DNA of 64,000 nt from JBDRLU01 sp043812795 (GTDB taxonomy: Bacteria > Chloroflexota > Dehalococcoidia > Dehalococcoidales > UBA2162). Each line of letters begins with the position of its first letter. The first letter of the stretch is position 1. Under the pieces are notes generated by a model. It ran no database searches. It saw only the letters and a list, made by a program, of their open reading frames with translations, and was not told where the DNA came from. The translations under genes were made by a program, and so were the position numbers. Location: positions 26,110 to 90,109 of the forward strand of contig JBDRLU010000042.1 of the NCBI GenBank assembly GCA_043812795.1, in the 5' to 3' direction. Shown here one piece after another: positions 16,401 through 24,866 of the stretch.

Positions 16401-18590
16401 CTATTTGTCCTTTTCCTTACTTACCTGCACCACCACGGTATTCAAGGTGCATGCCCCTCCCTCAGTGTAGCCATCATCAGTCAGGACATTTGCACAACCG
16501 CCACGGTCAATGCCTTCTTCATCAGGGTCATACCAGGCACCCTCGAAGATGCAGACCACTCCGGGCATGATGCGTTCCGTCACCCGGGCTGTGATAGATA
16601 GCTTGCCCCGGTCATTGAAAACATAGACCAGGTCGCCATCGGAGATGCGCCTCTCTTTAGCGTCCACCGGGTTAATCCACATCCGGTGCGGTTCTATTTC
16701 TCTGAGCCAGTCCACATTGTCTAAACTGGAATGGACTCTGTTCTTGGCGTGGGGTGATATGAACTGGAGGGGATATTTTTGCCTCAGTGGGTGATTCAGG
16801 TCCTCTCCAAGGCTAAAATACTTGGGTATAGGCGGACATAGAGGGTTATTTAGGTCGGCAACCCGTTGTGAATAGATTTCTATTTTGCCCGAAGGTGTGG
16901 GGAAGGGATTAACTTCTGGATTGTCGATCTGTTTCTTAAAGGCGACAAAGGGTTCAGCCAGCTTAATCCGAGCGACACCGTCGCGCTTGAATCCAGCATA
17001 ATCCTGAATCGGTTTGCCTTCCGGGTTAATGGCCGACTTCTTGAGCCAATCTTCCTCTGAAATTTTATCGAAGTCTTCGAAGCCCAGCTTCGCTGCCAGT
17101 TCCTTCGCAATTTCCCAGTCCGACTTGCATTCTCCTGGCGGCTCAATTGCCTTGGTACTAAAGGTGACGTAAGGTCCTGAAGTCCACGGCCCCGTCAGGT
17201 CGTTGTGCTCTGGAAACAGGGTTACTGGTAGGAGGATATCGGCGAATTTCGCAGTCGGGGTCATGAACAATTCCGAGACGACAAAGAAATCGAGGCTGGC
17301 TAATGCTCTCACTCCCTTGTTAGTATTGCCGAGTTGATTCAAGTAGTTGCCACCGGCGAACCAGGCCATCTTGATGTCTGCCGGATATCCTCCGGCTTTG
17401 CCCTTCAGAAAGGCATCGAATATCTTGTTAGAGTGAATGCTATAGGCAAGCCGCGCTTTGAGGTCAACCACATTTCCTGCCGCGGCGCTGGCCTCAATGG
17501 GGTTCTTCACTCCTGGCGTTCCAGCAGCACGGACATTTCCCATTGGTATGCGCATCAGTCCCCCGGCAGCGCTGCCGCCATGCCGGCCGATGTTCCCGGT
17601 CATCGCGGTCAATGTGATAGCACAGCGGTTGAACTGTTCGCCCATGGCGCTTCGCGCCGGTCCATAACAGTCCATAAGTGCCGCCGGCTTGGTAGTCGCA
17701 TATTCTCTGGACAGATATACTATCGTTTCTGCCGGGACTCCCGTAATTTTTTCTGCCCAGGCCGGGGTCTTCTTGATGCCATCCTCCTTACCCATGACAT
17801 AATCACTGAATCTATCAAATCCGACCGTGTATCGGTCAAGAAACTCTTTGTCGTAGAGGCCCTCCTGAATCATCGTGTAGGCCATGCTCACCATCATGGC
17901 GGTGTCTGTACCGGGGCGAATAGGTATCCATTGGTCTGCCAGCAAAGCTGCAGTGTCATGGTAGCGCGGGTCAATGCAAATGATTCGTATGCCTGCCTCT
18001 TTGGCCTTGATGAGATTACCGATGGTGTCGGTACCATGAATTATTCTTACCGGGTCCCAACCCCACAGGATAATCAACCGTGAATTCAATAAATCTTCAC
18101 GGCTGTTGCCGACTAGAGTAGTTCCATAGCTGACCTGTGATGCCCATAAGCAACCTTCTGTGGATATATTCCCGTAGCGGGTTGTGTACCCGCCGAACAT
18201 GGCGAGCAATCTACCCACGGCCTCCCGGCCGCTATGCAGCACGCCGTTATACCCGCCGCCAGTAAAGAAAATACTTGCATTGCCGTACGTCTGCTTAACG
18301 TGCTTCAATTGCCGGGCTACCGTTTCGAGAGCTTCATCCCATGTTATGCGCTCGAATTCACTTTTTCCTTTGGCGCCGGCGCGCTTCATCGGGTACTTCA
18401 GTCGGTCAGGGTGGTATACCAGGTGCCGCAATGCCCGGCATCTCAAGCAGGACCTGAGCTGTTCAGGTTCTTGGGCATCGTCTCCCTCGACTTTGATAAT
18501 TTTCCCAGCTTTAATATGAAGCCTGAGAGGGCAGCGTCCGCCGCAATTAAACGTGGACGCTGTTCGGACAATTTCCTTCGTGTCGCTCAT
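16401..18590 (-). CDS. DmsA-like molybdopterin oxidoreductase with a missing FeS cysteine
   Basis: This 729-residue enzyme belongs to the DMSO reductase superfamily, nearest DmsA/YnfE by its 'DRLKYPMKR' and 'GNISTEGCLWAS' segments; Ser143 is the likely Mo ligand. There is no twin-arginine signal, so it should be cytosolic. The N-terminal cluster motif reads 'TASTFNCGGRC' where DmsA has 'TACTVNCGSRC': the first of four cysteines is Ser12 (codon TCC). Cys16, Cys20 and Cys48 remain, and an extra Cys51 is nearby. The bis-MGD domains and the C-terminal 'MPGVVCIFEGAWYDPDEEG' segment are complete. The substrate is unknown. The paralogue at 24867 retains all four cysteines. Confidence 0.9.
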   Translation of the reverse strand: MSDTKEIVRTASTFNCGGRCPLRLHIKAGKIIKVEGDDAQEPEQLRSCLRCRALRHLVYHPDRLKYPMKRAGAKGKSEFERITWDEALETVARQLKHVKQTYGNASIFFTGGGYNGVLHSGREAVGRLLAMFGGYTTRYGNISTEGCLWASQVSYGTTLVGNSREDLLNSRLIILWGWDPVRIIHGTDTIGNLIKAKEAGIRIICIDPRYHDTAALLADQWIPIRPGTDTAMMVSMAYTMIQEGLYDKEFLDRYTVGFDRFSDYVMGKEDGIKKTPAWAEKITGVPAETIVYLSREYATTKPAALMDCYGPARSAMGEQFNRCAITLTAMTGNIGRHGGSAAGGLMRIPMGNVRAAGTPGVKNPIEASAAAGNVVDLKARLAYSIHSNKIFDAFLKGKAGGYPADIKMAWFAGGNYLNQLGNTNKGVRALASLDFFVVSELFMTPTAKFADILLPVTLFPEHNDLTGPWTSGPYVTFSTKAIEPPGECKSDWEIAKELAAKLGFEDFDKISEEDWLKKSAINPEGKPIQDYAGFKRDGVARIKLAEPFVAFKKQIDNPEVNPFPTPSGKIEIYSQRVADLNNPLCPPIPKYFSLGEDLNHPLRQKYPLQFISPHAKNRVHSSLDNVDWLREIEPHRMWINPVDAKERRISDGDLVYVFNDRGKLSITARVTERIMPGVVCIFEGAWYDPDEEGIDRGGCANVLTDDGYTEGGACTLNTVVVQVSKEKDK

Positions 18591-18622
18591 CCAATGTCTC
18601 CATAAGACTCACCCTGACTCAT
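18587..18622 (-). CDS. Possible 11-residue upstream peptide coupled to the DmsA-like gene
   Basis: A strong ribosome site (GGAGG at 18633-18637) lies ten bases before an ATG that opens an 11-codon frame (MSQGESYGDIG). Its stop overlaps the ATG of the molybdoenzyme in a TGATG/ATGA arrangement. The main gene's own ribosome site (ggag) is weaker. This could be a coupling peptide or just an upstream false start; expression is unproven. Confidence 0.3.
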   Translation of the reverse strand: MSQGESYGDIG

Positions 18623-18789
18623 CACTATACTACCTCCTTCAGCCGCTGTCTTTTCGTGAGTTATAGAATTATAGAATAGTAATCGAGAATATTCCATCCC
18701 AAGAGATGATGAGATGGTTCCACTTAGACTGGCCTGTTTTAGAATACCTTGTATGTAGCAGGTACCACCTTAATTCCTAGTAGTCCGCT

Positions 18790-20907
18790 TTACGCCTTAT
18801 ACACCTTGCACAGGAAAGAGCGCCAGGACTCGGAGCCGGTGTGCGGGTCGTAGGGCATGCCGCCGGTCAGGAAGTTGATATTGGACTCTTTGTAGCCATA
18901 CTCCGGCGGGTCTTTCTCCGGGAACCACCAGCTATGCTGCGCGTTGACCACGCCCGGCAGGATATTGGTCGTCACCTTTGCCTTCTGCTGGACTTTACCG
19001 CGGTCATTTTCAATCCAGACCCAGTCGCCATTCTTTATCCCCAGTGGCTTGGCGGTATCGGGGTGAATTTCAACCAGCGGGTCGGGGCAACGCTTGCGCA
19101 GGGAAGGTATTTGCCGGTCCTCGGAGTGGAAAAAGTGCTGAATCCGCGCCCCGCTGGTGATAATCAGCGGATATTTCTTGAATAGCTCCGGCGTCGAATA
19201 AGGACTTTCCGGCGGCTCGACGTAATACGGTAGCGGGTCGTAGCCCATCTTTTCCAGGGTGGTGAAGTAAAACTCGAATTTCCCGGAGGGCGTCTCGAAA
19301 CCCTTCTCCTCGTACTTCCGGTAACGCATCTCACCCGGAAGGATGCCTATCTTCTTAAACTCCTCGAAGGTAATACCGCTATCCTTCAGCATCCAGTCGC
19401 AATACTCTCTCACCGTTTTCCAGGGGAAATATTTATTTAGTCCCAGCCGGTGCGCCAGGTCGATTAGAATTTGTTTGTCATCACGGCACTCGCCGATGGT
19501 GGCCAGCTTCTGCCGCGCCATGACGCACCAGACCATTTTCAGCCCGGCGACGTCATCGATTTCGAGCCAGCTGGCTGCCGGTAAGACGATATCGGCCATC
19601 TGCACGGTCGGGTTCATAAACATATCGGAGGCGAAGATAAAGTCAATCTTCTTCAAGGCACGGAGCATCTTTTCCGGTTCGCTGCGGGCGACCAGCGAGT
19701 TATTCCCCATAATCATGAGTGCCTTTACCGGATAGGGCTTTTCGGTCAAGGCGGCTTCCCAGAACTCGGCGGGATGCACCTGGTCGAGCACGCGGTATTT
19801 TTCAGCGCCGATTTTCTTCGCCCACGTTTCGGGAGAAAGGGTGGGGTAGGGCACGGTGGGGTTAATCTGGTCGTTCAGGTTGCCGACTTTCGCCGGGCGT
19901 ACCCAGAAGGCATCGCCGCCGGGAACGTCGATATTGCCGGTAATACCGGAGAGAATATGTACCGCCCGGATGGTCTGGAAGCTATTGATGTTCTGGTCGA
20001 TGGCCACGCCCCATTGCATGCAGGCCGGTTTAGTCGTCGCATAAACACGGGCGACTTCACGGATGGTATCGGCCGGAATCCCGGTAATATCGGCCATCTT
20101 TTCCGGCGGGTAGTCGGCGACTCTTGCCGCCAGCTTGTCGAAGCCCAGGCACCACTTCTCGACGAAGTCCTTATCGTAGAGCTTCTCTTTGATGATGGTG
20201 TGCAGCATGCCCAGGGCGAGAGCGCCGTCGGTACCCGGACGGATTTGCAGGTGGTAGTCGGCTTCGGCCGCAATGGGTATCTTTCTCGGGTCGATAACGA
20301 TTAAGGTAGCCCCCCGCTTTATCGTCTGGGTAAGCTGGTAGCCACACATCTCGTCGGCGGCACCCGATTCGGCGATATTACAGCCCCAGACCACCACGCA
20401 TTTGGGATAAACACCGCCGAAACCGTAGTAGTCGCAGACCGGAAGAGTGCCGCCGGTCATCTTGCAGGCGGCAATTCTCGGCGAGTAACAGATGTGTCCG
20501 CCGCCGGGCCGGTTCGGCGTGCCCAGAGCCAGCAAGAAACGACGGAGGAAGGTGGTGTAAGGCCGGGCCGTCCCGTACATACCGGCAATCGATTCCGGGC
20601 CGAACTCACGCTTGAAGGAGCTGAGTTTACCGGCGATGGTATCCAGGGCTTCATCCCAGCTTATTCTTTCCCATTTGTTCTCTCCTCGCTCCCCCATTCT
20701 CTTCATGGGATACTTCAAGCGGTCGGGATGGTAGAGGAGCTCCACGGAGGCCCGACCTTTGGTGCAGATGTACCCTCGTGAACTGGGACAGTCCGGGTCA
20801 CCGGTGGCCTTGACCACCCGGTCGTTTTTCAGATGTACCAGGAGACCGCAAATACCGTGACACATCCGGCACGCCGACTTAACTACCGCTTCGCCATCCT
20901 TCTCCAT
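18790..20907 (-). CDS. Molybdopterin oxidoreductase, acetylene-hydratase/PsrA-like branch
   Basis: This 705-residue enzyme is a second type of DMSO-reductase-family protein. It has 4Fe-4S cysteines 13, 16, 20 and 48 and a probable Mo/W-ligating Cys140 in 'GGGHICYSPR', which separates it from the Ser-ligated DmsA-like pair. Stretches such as 'WERISWDEALD', 'LYDKDFVEKWCLGF' and 'TEKPYPVKALMIM' recall acetylene hydratase and relatives, but also polysulfide/thiosulfate reductases. No Tat signal and no adjacent ferredoxin or membrane subunit are present, so it may act alone in the cytosol. The substrate cannot be named. It lies 199 bases upstream of the DmsA-like gene. Confidence 0.85.
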   Translation of the reverse strand: MEKDGEAVVKSACRMCHGICGLLVHLKNDRVVKATGDPDCPSSRGYICTKGRASVELLYHPDRLKYPMKRMGERGENKWERISWDEALDTIAGKLSSFKREFGPESIAGMYGTARPYTTFLRRFLLALGTPNRPGGGHICYSPRIAACKMTGGTLPVCDYYGFGGVYPKCVVVWGCNIAESGAADEMCGYQLTQTIKRGATLIVIDPRKIPIAAEADYHLQIRPGTDGALALGMLHTIIKEKLYDKDFVEKWCLGFDKLAARVADYPPEKMADITGIPADTIREVARVYATTKPACMQWGVAIDQNINSFQTIRAVHILSGITGNIDVPGGDAFWVRPAKVGNLNDQINPTVPYPTLSPETWAKKIGAEKYRVLDQVHPAEFWEAALTEKPYPVKALMIMGNNSLVARSEPEKMLRALKKIDFIFASDMFMNPTVQMADIVLPAASWLEIDDVAGLKMVWCVMARQKLATIGECRDDKQILIDLAHRLGLNKYFPWKTVREYCDWMLKDSGITFEEFKKIGILPGEMRYRKYEEKGFETPSGKFEFYFTTLEKMGYDPLPYYVEPPESPYSTPELFKKYPLIITSGARIQHFFHSEDRQIPSLRKRCPDPLVEIHPDTAKPLGIKNGDWVWIENDRGKVQQKAKVTTNILPGVVNAQHSWWFPEKDPPEYGYKESNINFLTGGMPYDPHTGSESWRSFLCKVYKA

Positions 20908-21001
20908 AATATGGAATCCTCCTCGGTCTCAGTAATGCTATTCTATGCAGCGGGGAAAAAGAAGTCAACGTTGAACAAGGACTAAACCTCTTGCGGACAT
21001 A

Positions 21002-21031
21002 TTGACAAATAGCTGGCGCTGCGTTCATAAT
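21002..21031 (+). promoter_or_regulatory. Putative sigma-70-type promoter of efp
   Basis: TTGACA at 21002-21007 and CATAAT at 21026-21031 are separated by 18 bases, 46 bases upstream of the efp start. The match is good in sequence and placement but is not experimentally supported. Confidence 0.55.
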
Positions 21032-21076
21032 TTCCACTCAGAACAATAAAAATAAGCCTTATTGGAAGCAGGTGAT

Positions 21077-21643
21077 ATGGATATTGCCGGTGTACACAAA
21101 AATAGTAAACTCCTCATCGATGGTGTCCCGTATGATGTCGTGGACGTCGATTTCGTCAAGCCGGGTAAAGGCCGGGCGATTTACCGTCTCCGGCTGAAGA
21201 ACCTTGTCGATGGCAATACCCTCGACCGCACCTATCATTCCAGTGAAAGCGTCGAAGAAGCCCGCATTTCAACGGAGGAAATGCAATATCTATACCGGGA
21301 TGGCGACCATTATGTCTTTATGAACACGGAAACTTTCGAGCAATTACCTTTGTCCGCCGAACGATTGGGCGACAAAAGCCACTTCCTGAAGGAAGGCACT
21401 ACGGTTACGGTCATGATGCTGGATGATAAACCGCTCGATGTTATCATACCGGTCTTCGTCGAACTGGCCGTAGTCGAGACCGCCGCCACCACCCGCAAAG
21501 AGACTATTACTGCCCAGAACAAATCAGCCGTTCTCGAAACAGGCTACGCTATCGATGTGCCCACCTTTATTAAAGAAGGTGACATCCTCAAGATAGATAC
21601 CCGCACTGGAAACTACGTGGAGCGAGCCGGTCCCAAGAAATAA
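21077..21643 (+). CDS. efp: Elongation factor P
   Basis: This 188-residue protein has the three beta-barrel domains of EF-P, which rescues ribosomes stalled at polyproline. The tip loop of domain I reads 'VKPGKGRAIYRLRL' with Lys31 in the position that is beta-lysylated in Escherichia coli. The ATG at 21077 is chosen over an upstream TTG (21062) because it restores the standard N-terminus ('MDIAGVHKNSKLLIDG'). The next gene, five bases downstream, encodes the matching ligase EpmA, so modification of Lys31 is likely. Confidence 0.95.
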   Translation: MDIAGVHKNSKLLIDGVPYDVVDVDFVKPGKGRAIYRLRLKNLVDGNTLDRTYHSSESVEEARISTEEMQYLYRDGDHYVFMNTETFEQLPLSAERLGDKSHFLKEGTTVTVMMLDDKPLDVIIPVFVELAVVETAATTRKETITAQNKSAVLETGYAIDVPTFIKEGDILKIDTRTGNYVERAGPKK

Positions 21644-21647
21644 GGCG

Positions 21648-22574
21648 ATGGCAGACGAGCAAGAGCGTCTCGCCCGTATCAAGCCCAATCTGGAACGGCG
21701 AGCGCTGATTTACCAATCGACCCGGGCTTTCTTTCGGCGATGTCGCTTCCTTGAAGTCGAAACACCCGTCCGCATGTCCGCGGTCGCCCCCGAGTCCTAC
21801 ATTGTGCCCTTCGACAGCGAAGGCTGGTTTCTCTCCACCTCTCCCGAACTTTACATGAAGCGGCTCCTTGCTGCCGGCTACGAGCGGCTCTTTCAGATTA
21901 GCCATTGTTTCCGCAAGGGAGAATGCGGACGGCAGCATAATTCTGAGTTCGCCATGCTGGAATGGTACCGTTCTGGCGCCGGCTACCGGCAGGTGGTGCA
22001 AGACGCAGAGCAACTGGTCGCTATGCTGGCCGATAAACTTTTAGGTGGCTATTCATTAAAATATCGAGGGCAGATTATTGACCTTTCTCTACCCTGGCCG
22101 GAGATTACGGTACGTGACGCCTTTCTCCAGGCGGCTGGCTGGGACCCGGTGACCGAGCTTGACCCCGTACGGTTCGATACCGACCTCGTGGCCAAGGTGG
22201 TTCCCGGCTTCAGTCCCCACCGTCCCACGGTGTTACTCGACTACCCGGCAGCGATGGCCTCGCTGGCCCGTCTCAAGCCGCATGAACCGGCGGTAGCGGA
22301 ACGGGCCGAAATTTTCATCGGCGGGCTGGAACTGGCCAACGCCTTCAGCGAGCTGACCGATGCCGCCGAGCAGAAAAAACGGTTTCAAGCTGAAATAAAG
22401 CAAATCCAGCAGGAAGAGAAACGGGAAGTTACTATGCCGTGGCCGTTCCTTGAAGCGATAGCCCATTTACCCGAGTGTGGCGGCATTGCCCTCGGCATGG
22501 ACCGGCTGGTAATGCTTCTCTGCAATGCCACCTCCATCGATGAGGTGGTAGCTTTTACCGAAGATACGGCTTGA
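21648..22574 (+). CDS. epmA: EF-P (R)-beta-lysine ligase
   Basis: This 308-residue protein is a short class II lysyl-tRNA synthetase paralogue without the anticodon-binding domain (GenX/PoxA/EpmA). Class II motifs are visible: motif 1 around 'FLEVETPVR', motif 2 'FQISHCFRKGE...HNSEFAMLEWYR' and motif 3 'GIALGMDRLVML'. It should attach beta-lysine to Lys31 of EF-P, encoded immediately upstream. The aminomutase EpmB, needed to make (R)-beta-lysine, is not in the window. Confidence 0.93.
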   Translation: MADEQERLARIKPNLERRALIYQSTRAFFRRCRFLEVETPVRMSAVAPESYIVPFDSEGWFLSTSPELYMKRLLAAGYERLFQISHCFRKGECGRQHNSEFAMLEWYRSGAGYRQVVQDAEQLVAMLADKLLGGYSLKYRGQIIDLSLPWPEITVRDAFLQAAGWDPVTELDPVRFDTDLVAKVVPGFSPHRPTVLLDYPAAMASLARLKPHEPAVAERAEIFIGGLELANAFSELTDAAEQKKRFQAEIKQIQQEEKREVTMPWPFLEAIAHLPECGGIALGMDRLVMLLCNATSIDEVVAFTEDTA

Positions 22575-22627
22575 TTTTGATGGACCTTCCCTGACCTCTT
22601 CTCCTGAAGGAGGGAGGGAATGAAACA

Positions 22628-22656
22628 AAAGAAGGGGGCAGTTTGCCCCCTTCTTT
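22628..22656. terminator. Bidirectional intrinsic terminator after epmA
   Basis: A 13-base perfect stem (22628-22640 with 22644-22656) closes on a 3-base loop; the outer part is A-rich on the left and T-rich on the right, so it can terminate from both sides. It forms the first hairpin of a two-hairpin repeat also found at 29283, 30464 and 32399. Confidence 0.8.
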
Positions 22657-22710
22657 AAAATCTTCCCCTTCCCCTGGACTTAGGGGAAGGGGACAAAGGG
22701 GTTAGGGTAA
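22628..22710. repeat. Two-hairpin intergenic repeat, copy 1
   Basis: The unit consists of a first GC-rich hairpin, a short A/T spacer and a second hairpin built on CCCCTTCCCC...GGGGAAGGGG with a trailing 'ggggttaggg'. The same architecture recurs at 29283-29340 (inverted), 30456-30545 and 32391-32465. It holds no reading frame. Confidence 0.65.
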
Positions 22711-22783
22711 GTAGTTGAAAACTGCCGACTTAATGAAGTAAATACGACTCAAACATACACAATGATTATCAGGTGAACTAACT

Positions 22784-23359
22784 ATGGTTAGCTTGTTCGA
22801 AGCCAAATTCAAAGAGTGGACGGAAGGAAAGGACCCGTTACAAGCCCGGATATCTATTTACGAGCATGTCAGAGATATTCCTTATGCCCTTGTTCCCGAG
22901 CTAAACGACCCGGAAAAATATGTCGATATCCTCAGGGTAGAGCGCGGCTCATGTACTCCCAAGCATTTTCTTCTCGGCAATATGTACCTGCGGTTGGGTC
23001 TGCTGGTACTGTATGTTGTTTATCCCTTCCGATGGAGTGAATTCGCTGATAATTATCCGTCCCGGCTTCGCCGGCTGGCGGAGGAGGCACCACCAGGCCA
23101 CCATCTGGCCTGTAAAGTAGAGATTGAGGGGAGACTGGTGCTGGTGGACGCTACGCTAGACCCGGTCTGGGCGCGTTACGGTTTTCTGGTCAACCTGGAA
23201 TGGGATGGCTACAGTAATACCGTGCTGCCGATGGAGCTTAGTGGTGACGAAGAGCTTTATCATCCCGGTGAAGCGCGTCTGATGAAAGCCAGTTACAGTG
23301 AAAAAACGCTTGCTTTCTATCGGGAACTTAACGCCTGGCTGGATGCGAGACGGGTCTGA
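22784..23359 (+). CDS. Transglutaminase-like protein
   Basis: This 191-residue protein looks like a transglutaminase/NAT-type cysteine protein: a cysteine in 'RGSCTPKHFLLGNMY' (near residue 47), a histidine in 'GHHLACKVEIEG' (near 105) and an aspartate in 'LVLVDATLDP' could form the Cys-His-Asp triad. No signal peptide or membrane segment is seen. The neighbours (epmA, an MFS gene on the other strand) do not indicate a role. The family assignment rests on motif order only. Confidence 0.65.
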   Translation: MVSLFEAKFKEWTEGKDPLQARISIYEHVRDIPYALVPELNDPEKYVDILRVERGSCTPKHFLLGNMYLRLGLLVLYVVYPFRWSEFADNYPSRLRRLAEEAPPGHHLACKVEIEGRLVLVDATLDPVWARYGFLVNLEWDGYSNTVLPMELSGDEELYHPGEARLMKASYSEKTLAFYRELNAWLDARRV

Positions 23360-23380
23360 AGAGTATCATTCTCTTGACAC

Positions 23381-24712
23381 TCACAGGAATTTTTCGACGT
23401 CGGTGACCTGGGCCGGGGGCTTGGGGGGCGGAATCAGCATCATACTTATCGCGGAAAAACTGAGCATCGCCACAAACGCCGTGAAAGCATTAAGGTAGCT
23501 ACCCGTGGTATCATACACCCAGCCGGTATAAATTGGCGCCACCACGATGAAGGGTGTGACCATCATGCGGGCAAAACCATAAATGGAACCGAATGCCTTC
23601 CGCCCGAAATAGCGGGCCCTGATGACCGTATTCACCGGCGCGGCGATACCGTGAGCAAAGTAATAGAGAAAAAAGAAGAGGTAGGCCATGAAGATGGACT
23701 GGTGGAGCAGGAAGACGGCAATGCCCGCAGCCTGCATTACGTACGCTCCCCCGATTAGAAAGCGTAGTTGGCCTTTTCTCAAATGGTCGGAGGCAAAACC
23801 GCCGATAAATCTCGCTGGCGTGCAGAGCAATCTGATGAGGGCCAGCGCGGCTGCAGCCTGCAGCAGGTCGATGCCCATATCGGTCAGGAAGGGCATGGCA
23901 TGTAGAATCATCGTCGGTACCACCATGTCATGGCCAACGCTGGCGCCTATCAGTAACCAGTAGTTGGGTGTTCTCATTGCCTGGCGAAGGCTGAACTCGA
24001 CTTCTTCGGCCTCGGCAGCGTATGCCACGCCTCGTTCGACCATCCGGTCTTTTTCAGCAGCCGCTTCGGCGGCGGTGGCGCCGTCAGGGAGTAATCCGTA
24101 ATACTCCGGTCGGTACCGCTTGAAACTAAGCAAGGCGAGTGGTATGCCGGTGACGGCCAGGGTTATTCCGCCGATGACGCAGGCTATCCGCCAGCCCTGC
24201 GTTACCGCCAGCCAGGCGACTAACGGCAGCATCACCACGCCGGAGAGTCCGGAAAATATCCATTTTAAACCAAGGGCGGAGCCTCTTTTCTTGACGAACC
24301 AGTTGGTAATGGCCTTGTCGACAGGGATACCTGAGGAAATATTGATACCGGTAGCGGTTATTCCGCCCCAGACAATATAAAAAGCCCAGAGCGAATGAAT
24401 GAAATTCATCAGGATAAGTCCGGTGACGACGAGGATAACGCCGGAGGTGACAATCCACTTCGGCCCGAACTTATCGGTAAGCCAGCCGGCAATGGGTGCC
24501 TCGAAGCCTCCCTCGAAATTTCCAATACTCGAGGCAACTGACGTCACTGCCCGGCTCAGACCCAGGTCGGCGGCAATCATCTTGAAAAAAACGGACATGC
24601 CGGTGTAGTAGTAGCCGAACCCCCAGAGGATGATAAAGCCGCCGGCGAGAACCGTCCACCACCCGAAAAAGACCTTGGATAATTTTATTTTTGCCAAGGC
24701 TGCTCCTAACAC
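23381..24712 (-). CDS. MFS transporter (oxalate/formate or monocarboxylate antiporter-like)
   Basis: This 443-residue protein has about twelve membrane helices. The N-terminus 'FFGWWTVLAGGFIILWGFG' and the loop 'GWLTDKFGPKWIV' resemble MFS carriers of the oxalate:formate/monocarboxylate group. A charged cytoplasmic loop near residues 215-245 separates the two halves. It is divergent from the DmsA-like gene at 24867 across a 154-base region holding promoters for both, so it may import the substrate or export the product of that enzyme. The substrate is unknown. Confidence 0.85.
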   Translation of the reverse strand: MLGAALAKIKLSKVFFGWWTVLAGGFIILWGFGYYYTGMSVFFKMIAADLGLSRAVTSVASSIGNFEGGFEAPIAGWLTDKFGPKWIVTSGVILVVTGLILMNFIHSLWAFYIVWGGITATGINISSGIPVDKAITNWFVKKRGSALGLKWIFSGLSGVVMLPLVAWLAVTQGWRIACVIGGITLAVTGIPLALLSFKRYRPEYYGLLPDGATAAEAAAEKDRMVERGVAYAAEAEEVEFSLRQAMRTPNYWLLIGASVGHDMVVPTMILHAMPFLTDMGIDLLQAAAALALIRLLCTPARFIGGFASDHLRKGQLRFLIGGAYVMQAAGIAVFLLHQSIFMAYLFFFLYYFAHGIAAPVNTVIRARYFGRKAFGSIYGFARMMVTPFIVVAPIYTGWVYDTTGSYLNAFTAFVAMLSFSAISMMLIPPPKPPAQVTDVEKFL

Positions 24713-24731
24713 GTTGTCAGGAATAACGCCT

Positions 24732-24760
24732 ATAATACATGAGTCGGCCTGTTAAAGCAA
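24732..24760 (-). promoter_or_regulatory. Putative promoter of the MFS gene
   Basis: On the minus strand TTGCTT (24755-24760) and TATTAT (24732-24737) are separated by exactly 17 bases, 20 bases upstream of the MFS start. Sequence and spacing fit a sigma-70-type promoter. Confidence 0.5.
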
Positions 24761-24796
24761 TATGGTGATCGCTTATCTCAGCCATAATCGGCGTGT

Positions 24797-24825
24797 TTGA
24801 CAATGTTTCGGTTTTTCTTTAGCAT
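24797..24825 (+). promoter_or_regulatory. Putative promoter of the second DmsAB operon
   Basis: TTGACA (24797-24802) and TAGCAT (24820-24825) are spaced by 17 bases, 42 bases upstream of the DmsA-like start, back to back with the MFS promoter. Confidence 0.45.
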
Positions 24826-24866
24826 AAGGGCATCTATTAGCGATTGTGAGAGTGAGGGGGTCAGTG

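Noticed and set aside
17334..18083. Open frame of 249 codons opposite the DmsA-like gene
   Set aside because: The sense strand holds a clear molybdoenzyme; the frame has no conserved features.
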